From: DATDVC01 sp036517695
GTDB taxonomy: Bacteria > Patescibacteriota > Minisyncoccia > Phycocordibacterales > WO2-35-19
NCBI GenBank assembly: GCA_036517695.1
Contig: DATDVC010000040.1
Span: 1-23,992 of the forward strand
Reading direction: 5' to 3'
Length of the DNA stretch: 23,992 bases
In this document: piece by piece, positions 12,348-19,488 of the stretch
Position numbering within the stretch: position 1 is the first letter of the stretch
Layout of the letters: each line of letters begins with the position of its first letter
The notes under the pieces: generated by a model
Told to the model about the DNA's origin: nothing
The model's input: only the letters and a program-made list of their open reading frames with translations
The model's database searches: none
Program-made: the position numbers and the translations under genes

Positions 12348-12986
12348 CTAAGTCGCCGAAGCGACAGAGACCTTGCGCACAGCGAGGAAACGACAGAGCG
12401 GAGACCAAACGCCATCCCACCAACCGAGGTCAAGCTCGCGCTCCGAGCCATACCTGTCGAGGCAAGGGACGAGCCGGCTGCCGAAGACCTGCGTCGAGGA
12501 ACCGAGACCGACAACGGGGTACTTTGTCTGTTCGTCCGGGTACTTGGCCCCAAACGCACAGGTATGTTCGATCGCCGCCGAGATCCACGGGCTTGCTGGA
12601 TCCTCTTCTTGAATCGCCTTGTCAGCGACTTCGGAAGACACATTCTCGTCCCAGTGGAAGTATCGCGCCTCAAAGGAAACGACACCTTCACCTTTCACGG
12701 GAAAGTTGGTGGCGTTGATGTTGCCGTTGTGCCAGTTGTAGTGGCCAGCGACAATCATCTGATCCAATGGGAGGCCGTAGTTGACCTCCAGGATCACAAC
12801 ATCCCCGAGTTCCGCGAGTGGGTACTTCCAGGAGGGTTCCTGCCGGAGGAAAAGTGAACCCTCCTTGGCCCACTTTGCTTGGCGGTCTCCCGCTAATTTG
12901 TGGGCGAAATCCTTGACGAGACCGCGATACTTCTCGGGTACCGCTTCGAAAGCCTCAGAAACAGAGACGAGCGTGTCTTTCGACAT
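12348..12986 (-). CDS. DGR target protein with C-terminal C-type-lectin-like variable region
   Basis: The 212-residue protein ends in a DGR variable region (residues 160-204). That region has the fixed frame of C-type-lectin-fold targets: GSSTQV, VPxLD, LxLxWWDxxW and RFLAVRK, with varied residues between. The first 160 residues show no signal peptide or membrane segment; they contain Trp/His-rich stretches (AGHYNWHNGNINATNF, ARYFHWDENV) and resemble nothing I can name. It would act as a binding protein with a diversified ligand surface, and its ligand is unknown. A strong promoter and AAGGAG site precede the ATG. The gene is clearly more GC-rich than the window average. It could be cytosolic, which is worth noting, as many known DGR targets are surface exposed. 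Confidence 0.9.
   Translation of the reverse strand: MSKDTLVSVSEAFEAVPEKYRGLVKDFAHKLAGDRQAKWAKEGSLFLRQEPSWKYPLAELGDVVILEVNYGLPLDQMIVAGHYNWHNGNINATNFPVKGEGVVSFEARYFHWDENVSSEVADKAIQEEDPASPWISAAIEHTCAFGAKYPDEQTKYPVVGLGSSTQVFGSRLVPCLDRYGSERELDLGWWDGVWSPLCRFLAVRKVSVASAT
12352..12365 (-). other. Recipient-site hairpin just after the VR
   Basis: GTCGC and GCGAC with a TTCG loop (on the gene strand) begin nine bases after the VR end, within the last codons of the target. The TR lacks it. In the Bordetella phage DGR a hairpin or cruciform just downstream of the VR is needed for efficient homing, so this is the likely counterpart. Confidence 0.65.
12375..12507 (-). repeat. DGR variable repeat (VR), 133 bp
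   Basis: It aligns gap-free to the TR with 25 substitutions, all at TR adenines. They change 17 target residues (161, 162, 168, 170, 172, 175, 178, 180, 182, 184, 186, 188, 192, 193, 195, 197, 198), plus silent changes, while W189, W190, W194 and RFLA (199-202) have no adenines in the TR and stay fixed. Confidence 0.95.
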
Positions 12987-12995
12987 GGTCTAAAT

Positions 12996-13086
12996 CTCCT
13001 TGTGTCAATTGTGCAGGTTTTGATTTGGCTTTATGGCCACCAGCACTCTGGAGAGAGAGTATAGTATAAAGATGGTGAAAAGTCAA
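12996..13086 (-). promoter_or_regulatory. Promoter and ribosome site of the DGR target gene
   Basis: Minus-strand TTGACT (13081-13086), a 17-base spacer and TATACT (13058-13063), then AAGGAG (12996-13001) nine bases before the ATG. The leader is about 65 bases. Confidence 0.65.
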
Positions 13087-13105
13087 GGGGGCAAGTTAAA
13101 AACCC

Positions 13106-13450
13106 TTATTCCCCAATACTTTTTAAGTACTTGTCTATTGCCACTTCTGCTTCAGGGACGCTTTGCTTGGCAGTATCCCAAACTACTTTAAGGTCCATAC
13201 CAAAGTAATCGTGGGCAATGATATCTCTCATGCCGGCAATATCTCTCCAAGGAATATCAATTTCTTTTTTAGTATTCTCAAGAATATTTTTACTTAGTTC
13301 GCCAATCACATGTAGTTGCATAATGACCGCACTCTGAGTTTTCTCGTCTTGCAGAAAATCTTCATAGGACATGTCTCCTAAGTATTTCTTTGCCTTTCGG
13401 AACGAATCCATCATCAAATGCAAATGAGAATTAGGATCCTTGTTCTTCAT
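13106..13450 (-). CDS. hepT: HepT-like HEPN-domain toxin
   Basis: The 114-residue helical protein carries the HEPN RNase motif RX4HXY as RDIIAHDY (R75, H80, Y82), in the usual C-terminal position for DUF86/HepT toxins. In characterised pairs the toxin cleaves RNA, and the Tyr of this motif is AMPylated by the partner MNT enzyme, which silences it. All key residues are present, so it should be active. The ATG at 13450 overlaps the 3' end of the MntA gene by 20 bases, pointing to coupled translation. It lies between the DGR target promoter and MntA on the same strand. Confidence 0.9.
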   Translation of the reverse strand: MKNKDPNSHLHLMMDSFRKAKKYLGDMSYEDFLQDEKTQSAVIMQLHVIGELSKNILENTKKEIDIPWRDIAGMRDIIAHDYFGMDLKVVWDTAKQSVPEAEVAIDKYLKSIGE

Positions 13451-13742
13451 ATATTTGAGTTAAGTCTCTATAAATATAGTCTTTAAAGTATGGGATTACA
13501 GCTCTATCCGAAACTATATCTACCGATTTGTTTAGGCGTTTAGATATTTCTTCTTTAAATCTGAATAGATCAAGTAAAGTAAAAACTTGGTCACCTAAAG
13601 TAACCAAAATATCCACATCACTGTCTGGACGATCATCCCCCCTTGCATACGAGCCAAAAATACCAGCGCGTTTAACACCGTATTTGCGAAAAATAGGCTC
13701 TGCTTTTTCAGATATTTCTTTTATTTTTTCGTCTTTGCTCAT
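13431..13742 (-). CDS. mntA: MntA-like nucleotidyltransferase antitoxin
   Basis: From the ATG at 13742 the protein is 103 residues. It has the minimal nucleotidyltransferase signature GSX10DXD: GSYARGDDRPDSDVDI with G30-S31, D42 and D44. Such MNT proteins pair with HEPN toxins and, in studied cases, transfer AMP to the toxin. The open frame begins six codons upstream, but TATAAT (13749-13754, preceded by TGG) ends only six bases before the chosen ATG, so the mRNA would begin at or next to that codon. Confidence 0.9.
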   Translation of the reverse strand: MSKDEKIKEISEKAEPIFRKYGVKRAGIFGSYARGDDRPDSDVDILVTLGDQVFTLLDLFRFKEEISKRLNKSVDIVSDRAVIPYFKDYIYRDLTQIYEEQGS

Positions 13743-13748
13743 GACAGC

Positions 13749-13773
13749 ATTATACCACAAGTTATGCTATTCT
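13749..13773. promoter_or_regulatory. Divergent near-leaderless promoters of mntA and the VTT gene
   Basis: On the minus strand TGG-TATAAT (13749-13754) lies six bases before the mntA ATG. On the plus strand TATTCT (13768-13773) lies seven bases before the VTT-family ATG at 13781. Both place the transcript start at about the A of the ATG. Confidence 0.45.
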
Positions 13774-13780
13774 AAACGTT

Positions 13781-14362
13781 ATGCAAACTAACGGCAAATG
13801 GCAAAGATTGAAGCAGGCCACCTTTTTGCTTTTTGTGCTTTTGGTCATAACCTCGCTTACATTTTATTTTATTTTTAGAGAAAATTTATCAATAGACGAT
13901 TTGCGTTTAATCATTCAAGGATTCGGCATTTGGGCGCCCTTAATTTTTATGCTCCTGTTTTCTTTAGGCACAATTTTTATCCCTTCCACTCCATTTATGC
14001 TTGCGGCCGGCATATTGTTCGGCCTAAAATATGGGTTTTTATACTCCATGATCGCCGGGCTGCTTAGTGCAATTGCCGTTTTCAGCATTTCACGAAAGCT
14101 TGGCAAAGAATGGGCTGAAAACATTTTGCAGAAAAACTACATGAAAAAATTCGAGGAATACAACAAGCGCCTAGAAAAAGGAGCCACCTACGACCTTATC
14201 ATCCTGCGTTTTTTGCCAATAATGCCGTTTAACATGCTCAACATAATGATGGGCATATCAAGAATTAGCGCTAGAGATTATGTTTTGGGCACGATAATAG
14301 GTCTGATCCCTAGCAACATAATCACTGTTTACGCGGGCACGATAGTCGCAAAAATATTTTAA
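13781..14362 (+). CDS. VTT (TVP38/TMEM64, DedA-superfamily) membrane protein
   Basis: The 193-residue protein has an N-terminal membrane segment (14-33) and the VTT domain: a reentrant-type stretch with LGTIFIPSTPFMLAAGILFGL (about 62-82), then ILRFLPIMPFNMLNIMMGISRI (about 141-162) and the closing YVLGTIIGLIPSNIITVYAGT. Members of this superfamily are linked to lipid scrambling or transport and envelope homeostasis. No Shine-Dalgarno sequence is visible; the start fits a leaderless transcript. The gene is convergent with the response regulator, and their stop codons overlap, leaving no room for a terminator. Confidence 0.85.
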   Translation: MQTNGKWQRLKQATFLLFVLLVITSLTFYFIFRENLSIDDLRLIIQGFGIWAPLIFMLLFSLGTIFIPSTPFMLAAGILFGLKYGFLYSMIAGLLSAIAVFSISRKLGKEWAENILQKNYMKKFEEYNKRLEKGATYDLIILRFLPIMPFNMLNIMMGISRISARDYVLGTIIGLIPSNIITVYAGTIVAKIF

Positions 14363-14763
14363 GCTGGTTGGTGGGAAGGTTCTTCTTTTTTTCTATCTTC
14401 GCCAAGCACCCGCTCGATATCTTGCACGATAGACTCCAAACTCTCGTCTGACTTGATGACATAGCCAACCGCCCCCATGGCCATAACATCGCTGATTTTC
14501 TTTACACTTGAAAGGTTTGAGGAGACGAGCACCGGAACTTTGGGGTATTCGTCTGATTCTTGTATTTTTTTAAGGAAAGAAGCCCCGTCGAGCTTGGGCA
14601 TCATGAGATCTAGGACAACCAAATCGGGCTTTTCGTTTTTGAGCATGCTCAAACCCTGCTCGCCGTCTTCCGCGGCAACCAAAGAGTATCTGTCTTTGGG
14701 CAAGGCGGCCTCCAACGTTTTTGCAAAAAACTGATCGTCGTCAATTACTAAAATCTTTTTCAT
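14359..14763 (-). CDS. CheY-like response regulator (receiver domain only)
   Basis: This 134-residue receiver has the acidic pocket (VIDDDQ, D8-D10), the phosphorylated Asp D52 in VVLDLMMPKLDG and a conserved Lys in YVIKSDE. The last 15 residues are charged and probably disordered. There is no DNA-binding or enzymatic output domain, so it should act through protein contacts. It is probably the partner of the histidine kinase encoded upstream on the same strand, from which it is separated by element B. The ATG lies inside the TATAGTATG edge of that element, and the nearer plausible -10 is CATAAT 11 bases upstream. Confidence 0.93.
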   Translation of the reverse strand: MKKILVIDDDQFFAKTLEAALPKDRYSLVAAEDGEQGLSMLKNEKPDLVVLDLMMPKLDGASFLKKIQESDEYPKVPVLVSSNLSSVKKISDVMAMGAVGYVIKSDESLESIVQDIERVLGEDRKKEEPSHQPA

Positions 14764-14861
14764 ACTATACGAAAATTATGCGAATAAATGCGAAAAGCTG
14801 CGAAAACTGAAAGTATTGAAATTTTCGGCATTCTTTCGTAGCTTTCGCATGTTTTTCGTAT
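14764..14861. repeat. Paired inverted element B, between kinase and response regulator
   Basis: The element has two arms of repeated ATGCGAAA-type units in opposite orientations (about 14764-14808 and 14821-14861), with roughly ten-base spacing. Its distal arm shares TTCGCATGTTTTTCGTAT and about 35 of 44 aligned bases with element A (7562-7642). It ends exactly at the response regulator ATG. Confidence 0.65.
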
Positions 14862-14876
14862 AGAAACATAATAACA

Positions 14877-16640
14877 TCATTTGATTGGGATAGTAAAGAA
14901 AAAGCTTGAGCCAGCCCCCTCTTTTGAAACTGCGCCAACTTTGCCACCATGAGCTTCCGCTATACCCTTGGCTATCACCAATCCAAGTCCGGTGCCTTTG
15001 TCTTCTTTGGAAACAGGCGAGATCTTGGCTTGTTTGTAGGTATGGAAAAGCCCCTTGAGACTATCTTCCGAGATGCCGATACCAGTATCAGAAACCACCA
15101 CACAAAGATCATTTTTGTTGGCATTCAACTCCAAAGCGCTCGGGAAAACAGAATATTTAGCGTCCACCAGAGACCGAACATCCATTTTCCCGTCATACAC
15201 GAAAGATGTGACCAATATTGATCCGCCTTGGGAGGTAAATTTCAAGGCGTTTGAAATAAAGTTGTTTAATATCTGTTTTATGGCTTGGGGATCAAGAGAA
15301 ACGCTGTTCGGCAGATTTGAGTTCAGCGAGCTTTCCAAAGAAACCTTTCTGGAGTCAGCGGAAATTTTGTAAAAAGTAATCCGATTTTTTATTATTTCCC
15401 TTATGTCGGATAGTTCCTTTCTAACTTCAAATTTTCCGGCCTGCAATTTGGACAAATCAAGTATGTCGTTTACCAACTCAAGCATTGAGGAAGAGCTTTG
15501 GTGGGCCATATTCAAATATTCTTTAAATTGAGGCGAGCCCGGCACGAGAGCGCCAGAAACGGCAAGTTCCACTATTTTCTTGATACCATCAAGAGGAGAG
15601 CGCAACTCATGAACTATCATCGAGGTGAATTCTTCTCTCACTCTCTCAAGTTCAATATCTTTTGTGATGTCGTGGAAAGAGACGACTGCGCCGAGCAACT
15701 GATCCCCCCCTTTGGACAGCGAATGAGAAACCGGATAAACCCCTATTTCGAAAAACGATTCGTTTAGGTTTATCTTTTCGGATATGAAAGAAACTTTTTT
15801 GGTCAAAGCTTCTTTCAATTTGCCGTGTATGTCGAACTTACCGCCTAGTGAGTTCACAAAATCAAAGATGCTTATCTCCTCTTCGCTGGTTTTTTTAGAA
15901 TCAAAATTGATTATTTTTTTAACAGCGGGGTTGGCAACGATTATCCTATATTCAGTATCAACCATCAAAACCCCGTCACCCATGCTCAAAACCATCGCAT
16001 TGAGCTTGCCTTTCTCTATTCTCACTACTTCCTGAAGTCTTGAAACTGCCTGTGAGGCCTGGTTGGTGATTTTGTACAAAATATTCATGTCCGCCTCTTT
16101 GTATAGACCCCCTTCGATGTGAGCGACAGTCAAAACTCCAGCAACAGACCCGCTTATGACGAGAGGTATATTGAAAAGAGAACCTATCCCCCGATCAATT
16201 TCTGGCACCACTATGGCCCCCGACACAACTTCATCAATATTTGTTGATTCAAGCTTTTTGTCGGTAAGGGCCGAAAGAGAGGCGATCATCTTGTCTTTCA
16301 TCTCCTTCAGAAAATTTCTGCCTACCGATCTTTCGATGTGAGTGTTTATCTTTATTTTTTCCGGAGCAATGACTGCATACCCAACCGCGCTATAATCTAT
16401 AAACTGACGCAGGGAGCCGGTGATAATCTGCAATATTTCTTCCACATTCAAAGAGTACCCGACTCTGTCACCGAGCTCTTTCAGTATTGCAAGTTCGTAT
16501 AAACGGCGAGTCGCTTCCTCTTTTTCTTTCTTTATCTCTTCCTCTCTCTTTTTTAGCGAAGAGCGAAAATAGAAAAAAGAATAAATGGTTGCGAAAAAAA
16601 GAACAGAAGATACTGCGCCTAAAGCAAGCGCGACATTCAT
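14877..16640 (-). CDS. Membrane-anchored GAF-PAS sensor histidine kinase
   Basis: The 587-residue protein has one N-terminal membrane segment (3-25), a charged coiled coil (28-50), a GAF-like domain (about 60-205), a PAS domain (about 208-330), then the HisKA dimer with MIVHELRSPLDGIKK (phosphorylated H344) and the HATPase domain: N box NNFISNALKF (459-468), G1 SDTGIGI (517-523) and G2 GTGLGL (549-554). It should autophosphorylate on a cytosolic signal read by GAF/PAS and pass the phosphate to the receiver encoded next. The gene begins one base after the stop of a small membrane protein, so all four genes from 17320 to 14359 look like one operon. The ligand is unknown. Confidence 0.93.
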   Translation of the reverse strand: MNVALALGAVSSVLFFATIYSFFYFRSSLKKREEEIKKEKEEATRRLYELAILKELGDRVGYSLNVEEILQIITGSLRQFIDYSAVGYAVIAPEKIKINTHIERSVGRNFLKEMKDKMIASLSALTDKKLESTNIDEVVSGAIVVPEIDRGIGSLFNIPLVISGSVAGVLTVAHIEGGLYKEADMNILYKITNQASQAVSRLQEVVRIEKGKLNAMVLSMGDGVLMVDTEYRIIVANPAVKKIINFDSKKTSEEEISIFDFVNSLGGKFDIHGKLKEALTKKVSFISEKINLNESFFEIGVYPVSHSLSKGGDQLLGAVVSFHDITKDIELERVREEFTSMIVHELRSPLDGIKKIVELAVSGALVPGSPQFKEYLNMAHQSSSSMLELVNDILDLSKLQAGKFEVRKELSDIREIIKNRITFYKISADSRKVSLESSLNSNLPNSVSLDPQAIKQILNNFISNALKFTSQGGSILVTSFVYDGKMDVRSLVDAKYSVFPSALELNANKNDLCVVVSDTGIGISEDSLKGLFHTYKQAKISPVSKEDKGTGLGLVIAKGIAEAHGGKVGAVSKEGAGSSFFFTIPIK

Positions 16641-16641
16641 T

Positions 16642-17043
16642 TTAAGTATTTATTATGCCCTTAAGCAATTTGTTTGAACCTATAACCATAAAAATGTAGC
16701 CCAAAGCAAAGCATGTGGTATTTACGACATTAAACCACACGCCAGTAAACCAGTTTCCAAAAAAGGTCGAGATGGTGCCAATTACCATCAGGAGCATTCC
16801 AAGAGAAATGTAGTCCATGACAGAACCGAACAAACCGCCACCCATCTTCTTTGCCGCTCTAAAAACAAACCAAGTCGCTATGGCTCCGATAACTACAGAC
16901 AAAAGAAGTGATAGATCTCCGGCAAAAACAGACGCATAGGCTACTTCATCACTCGAAATCACAACATCTCTGCTTTGAGCAAAAACGGACAGCGGGAGAA
17001 GAAGGGGTAGCAAAATGGGGAAAAGAACTTTTTTCGTTTTCAT
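16642..17043 (-). CDS. Small membrane protein with signal peptide, unknown function
   Basis: I do not recognise this 133-residue protein. It has a signal peptide (about 1-22, a Lys-rich start, a Leu/Pro-rich core and a likely cleavage after FAQ), a short exported stretch (SRDVVISSDEVAYASVFAGD), and three membrane segments (about 44-62, 75-95 and 103-125). A Gly-rich loop (KKMGGGLFG) joins the first two. Its stop is one base before the kinase start, so it may work with the kinase, perhaps as a membrane input module. Confidence 0.8.
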   Translation of the reverse strand: MKTKKVLFPILLPLLLPLSVFAQSRDVVISSDEVAYASVFAGDLSLLLSVVIGAIATWFVFRAAKKMGGGLFGSVMDYISLGMLLMVIGTISTFFGNWFTGVWFNVVNTTCFALGYIFMVIGSNKLLKGIINT

Positions 17044-17044
17044 T

Positions 17045-17320
17045 TTATTTTAAATCAGTTTTAATGGACGGATATTTTTGAAAAATAGAATTAACGGCAT
17101 TCCTGACTATTTCGCCCGATAAAGAAACATATTCATCTATAAGCTTCTGCAAAGTATCCTGCTCGGAACCAGAAACGTCAGTAACCACGCCATCGTCTGA
17201 AATTGTGATGCCCGGCACATTTCTTGCCTTCAAAACAGCTATCTGCGGGCCAAGTATCACTATTTGCTTTTGGATAATCTCCGTAAGCATTGATTTGTAG
17301 TCTTCATGTGTCGGTTCCAT
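17045..17320 (-). CDS. Small conserved-looking cytosolic protein, unknown function
   Basis: This 91-residue protein begins the kinase operon. It looks helical at both ends (YKSMLTEIIQKQIVILGPQI and DTLQKLIDEYVSLSGEIV) with a short central beta-like section (VPGITISDDGVVTDVSG). There is no Cys, membrane segment or known motif. The middle might bind a ligand or partner, but I cannot name the fold. The start is the ATG at 17320, with a weak TATTAA nine bases upstream. The downstream membrane protein starts one base after its stop. Confidence 0.75.
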   Translation of the reverse strand: MEPTHEDYKSMLTEIIQKQIVILGPQIAVLKARNVPGITISDDGVVTDVSGSEQDTLQKLIDEYVSLSGEIVRNAVNSIFQKYPSIKTDLK

Positions 17321-17371
17321 ATGTAATCGTTAATACTGATATTGATTAAATTCTATAACACAACAGAAAGC

Positions 17372-17399
17372 TCCGCACACCCACTTTGTGGATTGCGGA
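17372..17399. terminator. Possible hairpin terminator after the DoxX-like gene
   Basis: TCCGCA and TGCGGA (17372-17377 and 17394-17399) enclose a second short stem around TTT. The T tract on the minus strand is poor (GCTTTCTG). It separates the copper operon from the kinase operon. Confidence 0.45.
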
Positions 17400-17422
17400 A
17401 TTATCAAATCATTATCAATAGG

Positions 17423-17785
17423 TTATTTGTTTACCCTGTAGAAGAAGTAGAGGGCAAGCGGAGCGGCCCAGTTGGCTGAACGCTCAACAAAGTCCCAGAT
17501 CGGCTGACCAACCAAAGGCCTGACGAGCGCCGTCCAGAAACCCCAGAAAGCGGCCCAAAGCAAAACTTTTGGCATCGGCCGGAGCAAAACGATGGCGGCA
17601 ACTATCACATCAAGCACCCCTATCAAAACAACCAAGGTAGTGGCAGTCGAAACTTCGACGTTTAACATATCCCCAATCCACTTTATCCAATCGGCTTTCT
17701 TTTGAATAGCCAAAATACCGTGACCCAAAAATTCACCTGCCACCCCAATCCGCAACAACCATTCCATTTTTTTATTTGCTGTCAT
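17423..17785 (-). CDS. DoxX-like membrane protein
   Basis: The 120-residue protein has four predicted membrane segments and fits the small DoxX-like group: LLRIGVAGEFLGHGILAI at the start, GVLDVIVAAIVLLRPM in the middle and a final FVERSANWAAPLALYFFYRV. Family members are linked to thiol and redox balance at the membrane in some bacteria, but function is not settled. It lies 23 bases after the cupredoxin gene and is the last gene of the copper operon before a hairpin. Confidence 0.7.
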   Translation of the reverse strand: MTANKKMEWLLRIGVAGEFLGHGILAIQKKADWIKWIGDMLNVEVSTATTLVVLIGVLDVIVAAIVLLRPMPKVLLWAAFWGFWTALVRPLVGQPIWDFVERSANWAAPLALYFFYRVNK

Positions 17786-17808
17786 AAATTTTTATAAACT
17801 AATAATAA

Positions 17809-18204
17809 TTAACTCTGGAAAACTATTTCAAAGGGATACATTCCCATACTACAACTCCCCTTCAGGACGCCCATTTTGGGCTTACCTAAATCAACATCAG
17901 TCAACCCTGAGAAATTCAGACTCTGACTGATGTTTAAGCTAGGTATTCGAACCGAAGCAGAACAGTCAAAAGTGCCTTTTGAATCAAACCTGATGACGGT
18001 CGGCAAATCAGCCTTAGCGATACTTTTTCTTGGTTGGTAACCACCCTTTGCTCGAATGTTTATTATCTGTAAACCATCTACTACTTCAACATTTTGAGCT
18101 GATGGAACATCCCCTGATTTAACTGTGGGATCTTTTTTGGTAAGAATGATTGCGCCACCAATCAATACCAGAGCCACTAAAACGGATGAGATTATGCCTT
18201 TCAT
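17809..18204 (-). CDS. Membrane-anchored cupredoxin-like protein
   Basis: The 131-residue protein has an N-terminal anchor (3-21) and a cupredoxin-type domain. The evidence is NIRAKGGYQPRKSIAKADLP, a Cys in FDCSASV and the closing GSCSMGMYPFEIVFQ, in which Cys and Met match the copper ligands of the cupredoxin/EfeO-type domain. The domain would face outside and bind copper. Neighbours CopA, YHS and HMA-SafE agree. It starts 39 bases after the HMA-SafE gene stop, and a TATACT sits ten bases before the ATG, so it may also have its own promoter. Confidence 0.75.
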   Translation of the reverse strand: MKGIISSVLVALVLIGGAIILTKKDPTVKSGDVPSAQNVEVVDGLQIINIRAKGGYQPRKSIAKADLPTVIRFDSKGTFDCSASVRIPSLNISQSLNFSGLTDVDLGKPKMGVLKGSCSMGMYPFEIVFQS

Positions 18205-18243
18205 GAGTAAAATAAGTATACGACTATTTTAGATAGCCGTAAA

Positions 18244-19275
18244 TTAAAAATTAAAAATTGGCGGAATGAGGCCAATCACAACCAAGCTGTTTATGAGATT
18301 GAACAGTGCAAACATTATCACTACCAAACCGGCTGACTTGAAGAAAATCCCAGCTTTAGCATTCTTTTGGATACTAAATGAGCTGAAACTGATAAGGGCG
18401 AGGACCGGCAGTGTACCAAGTGCGAATGCGAGCATGGTCAATGCTCCCGTAAGGAAACTCCCCGTAGTGAGTGTGTAGAGTTGCATTGACTGTGTAAATC
18501 CGCATGGCAAGAAAAATGTTGCGATACCAACAAGTAGCGGAGTAAGAGTATGGTTGAATTTTGAGACACCATGAGCATACTTAGCAATAAACTTTGGCAT
18601 TGATGGCTGAAGTTTTTTAGCCCAGTCAAATGTATCAAGAAGATTGATACCGAGAATGAGCATAACGATGCCAATGATCAAACTTAGAATAAAAGTTGCA
18701 GATATATTCAGAGTAAACGCTGACCCTATAGCACCGATCACTCCACCGAGAATAAAAAACGCTACTATTCGCCCACCATGGAACATAAGCTGAGGACTTA
18801 TCTTATCTCCTTCCTTGGCAAACGTTGCGGACATTGAGAGAACCAGCCCGCCAACAACCGCCATGCATGTTGAAAGCGAGGCAATGATACCAATCACAAA
18901 AGCTGTGCCGTAGGTTACGTTGCTCGCATTCACAAGATTTATTATTCCTATTTTCTGAAGAATCACGAACAGAACCGCAAAGCCAAGTGCTATTGGAATG
19001 GCGATTCTGAAATCTTCCCATTTTTTTTCTTTGATCTGTTTCTCGACTGAAGCTATATAACCGTGAGGTTTTAGGGGCTCGGTCAGTTCTTCAGCGATTT
19101 GTTCCAGTGTTTTATTTCCAAAGTCGCCGGTCACTTCAACCGAATGAAGCTTTAAACTCGATTTGACGTGAGTGATATTCGGTAGACCCCCGAGTTCACT
19201 CTCGATCATGAGCACGCAGGAATTGCAATGCATGCCATGCACATGGAAGGTATATTTTTGTGTTTGAGTGGTCAT
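18244..19275 (-). CDS. HMA-SafE fusion: copper-binding domain plus sulfite exporter/DsbD-type membrane domain
   Basis: The first 75 residues are a heavy-metal-associated domain with HVHGMHCNSC (C17, C20), which holds Cu(I) in CopZ and CopA. The rest (about 88-343) has six membrane segments and the TauE/SafE/DsbD_2 pattern: SLSTCMAVVGG with a Cys (about 133-144) and LPCGFTQSMQL (about 259-269), both near membrane helices. Fusions of this sort are thought to move copper or reducing power, though the substrate is inferred here. It starts 12 bases after the YHS gene and is part of the csoR-copA operon. Confidence 0.85.
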   Translation of the reverse strand: MTTQTQKYTFHVHGMHCNSCVLMIESELGGLPNITHVKSSLKLHSVEVTGDFGNKTLEQIAEELTEPLKPHGYIASVEKQIKEKKWEDFRIAIPIALGFAVLFVILQKIGIINLVNASNVTYGTAFVIGIIASLSTCMAVVGGLVLSMSATFAKEGDKISPQLMFHGGRIVAFFILGGVIGAIGSAFTLNISATFILSLIIGIVMLILGINLLDTFDWAKKLQPSMPKFIAKYAHGVSKFNHTLTPLLVGIATFFLPCGFTQSMQLYTLTTGSFLTGALTMLAFALGTLPVLALISFSSFSIQKNAKAGIFFKSAGLVVIMFALFNLINSLVVIGLIPPIFNF

Positions 19276-19287
19276 GTTAATTTTGTT

Positions 19288-19488
19288 TTACTCTCCAGCA
19301 TATTTCACAGGATCGGCCGTAAAGTGATTCTTGCAGTGAATAGCGCAAAAGTAGTAGGTTGTGCCTTTGTAATCAGCGCTTGCCTTAATGCTGTCCGCAT
19401 CAAGCTCCATTCCGCAGACGAGATCGAAGGCCACTGCAGGATCGATAGTCTTGTATTTTTTATTGCCTTTGATTTTTTTAGTTTGCAT
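19288..19488 (-). CDS. YHS-domain metal-binding protein
   Basis: This 66-residue protein is a single YHS domain: DLVCGMELD and YYFCAIHCKNHFTADPVKY, with three conserved Cys and a His. YHS domains occur in copper ATPases and metal-handling proteins and are thought to chelate copper. Here it is a separate small cytosolic protein in a copper operon. Its start lies inside a longer frame of the upstream membrane protein (+1 relation), which overlaps it by more than 180 bases. Confidence 0.85.
   Translation of the reverse strand: MQTKKIKGNKKYKTIDPAVAFDLVCGMELDADSIKASADYKGTTYYFCAIHCKNHFTADPVKYAGE

Noticed and set aside
12266..12857. Long plus-strand frames opposite the DGR target
   Set aside because: They mirror the GC-rich target gene and have no family likeness or start signals.
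15700..15726. Possible repeat insert in the kinase PAS domain (SLSKGGDQ)
   Set aside because: The DNA is not palindromic and the loop length there is variable in PAS domains, so an insert is not supported.
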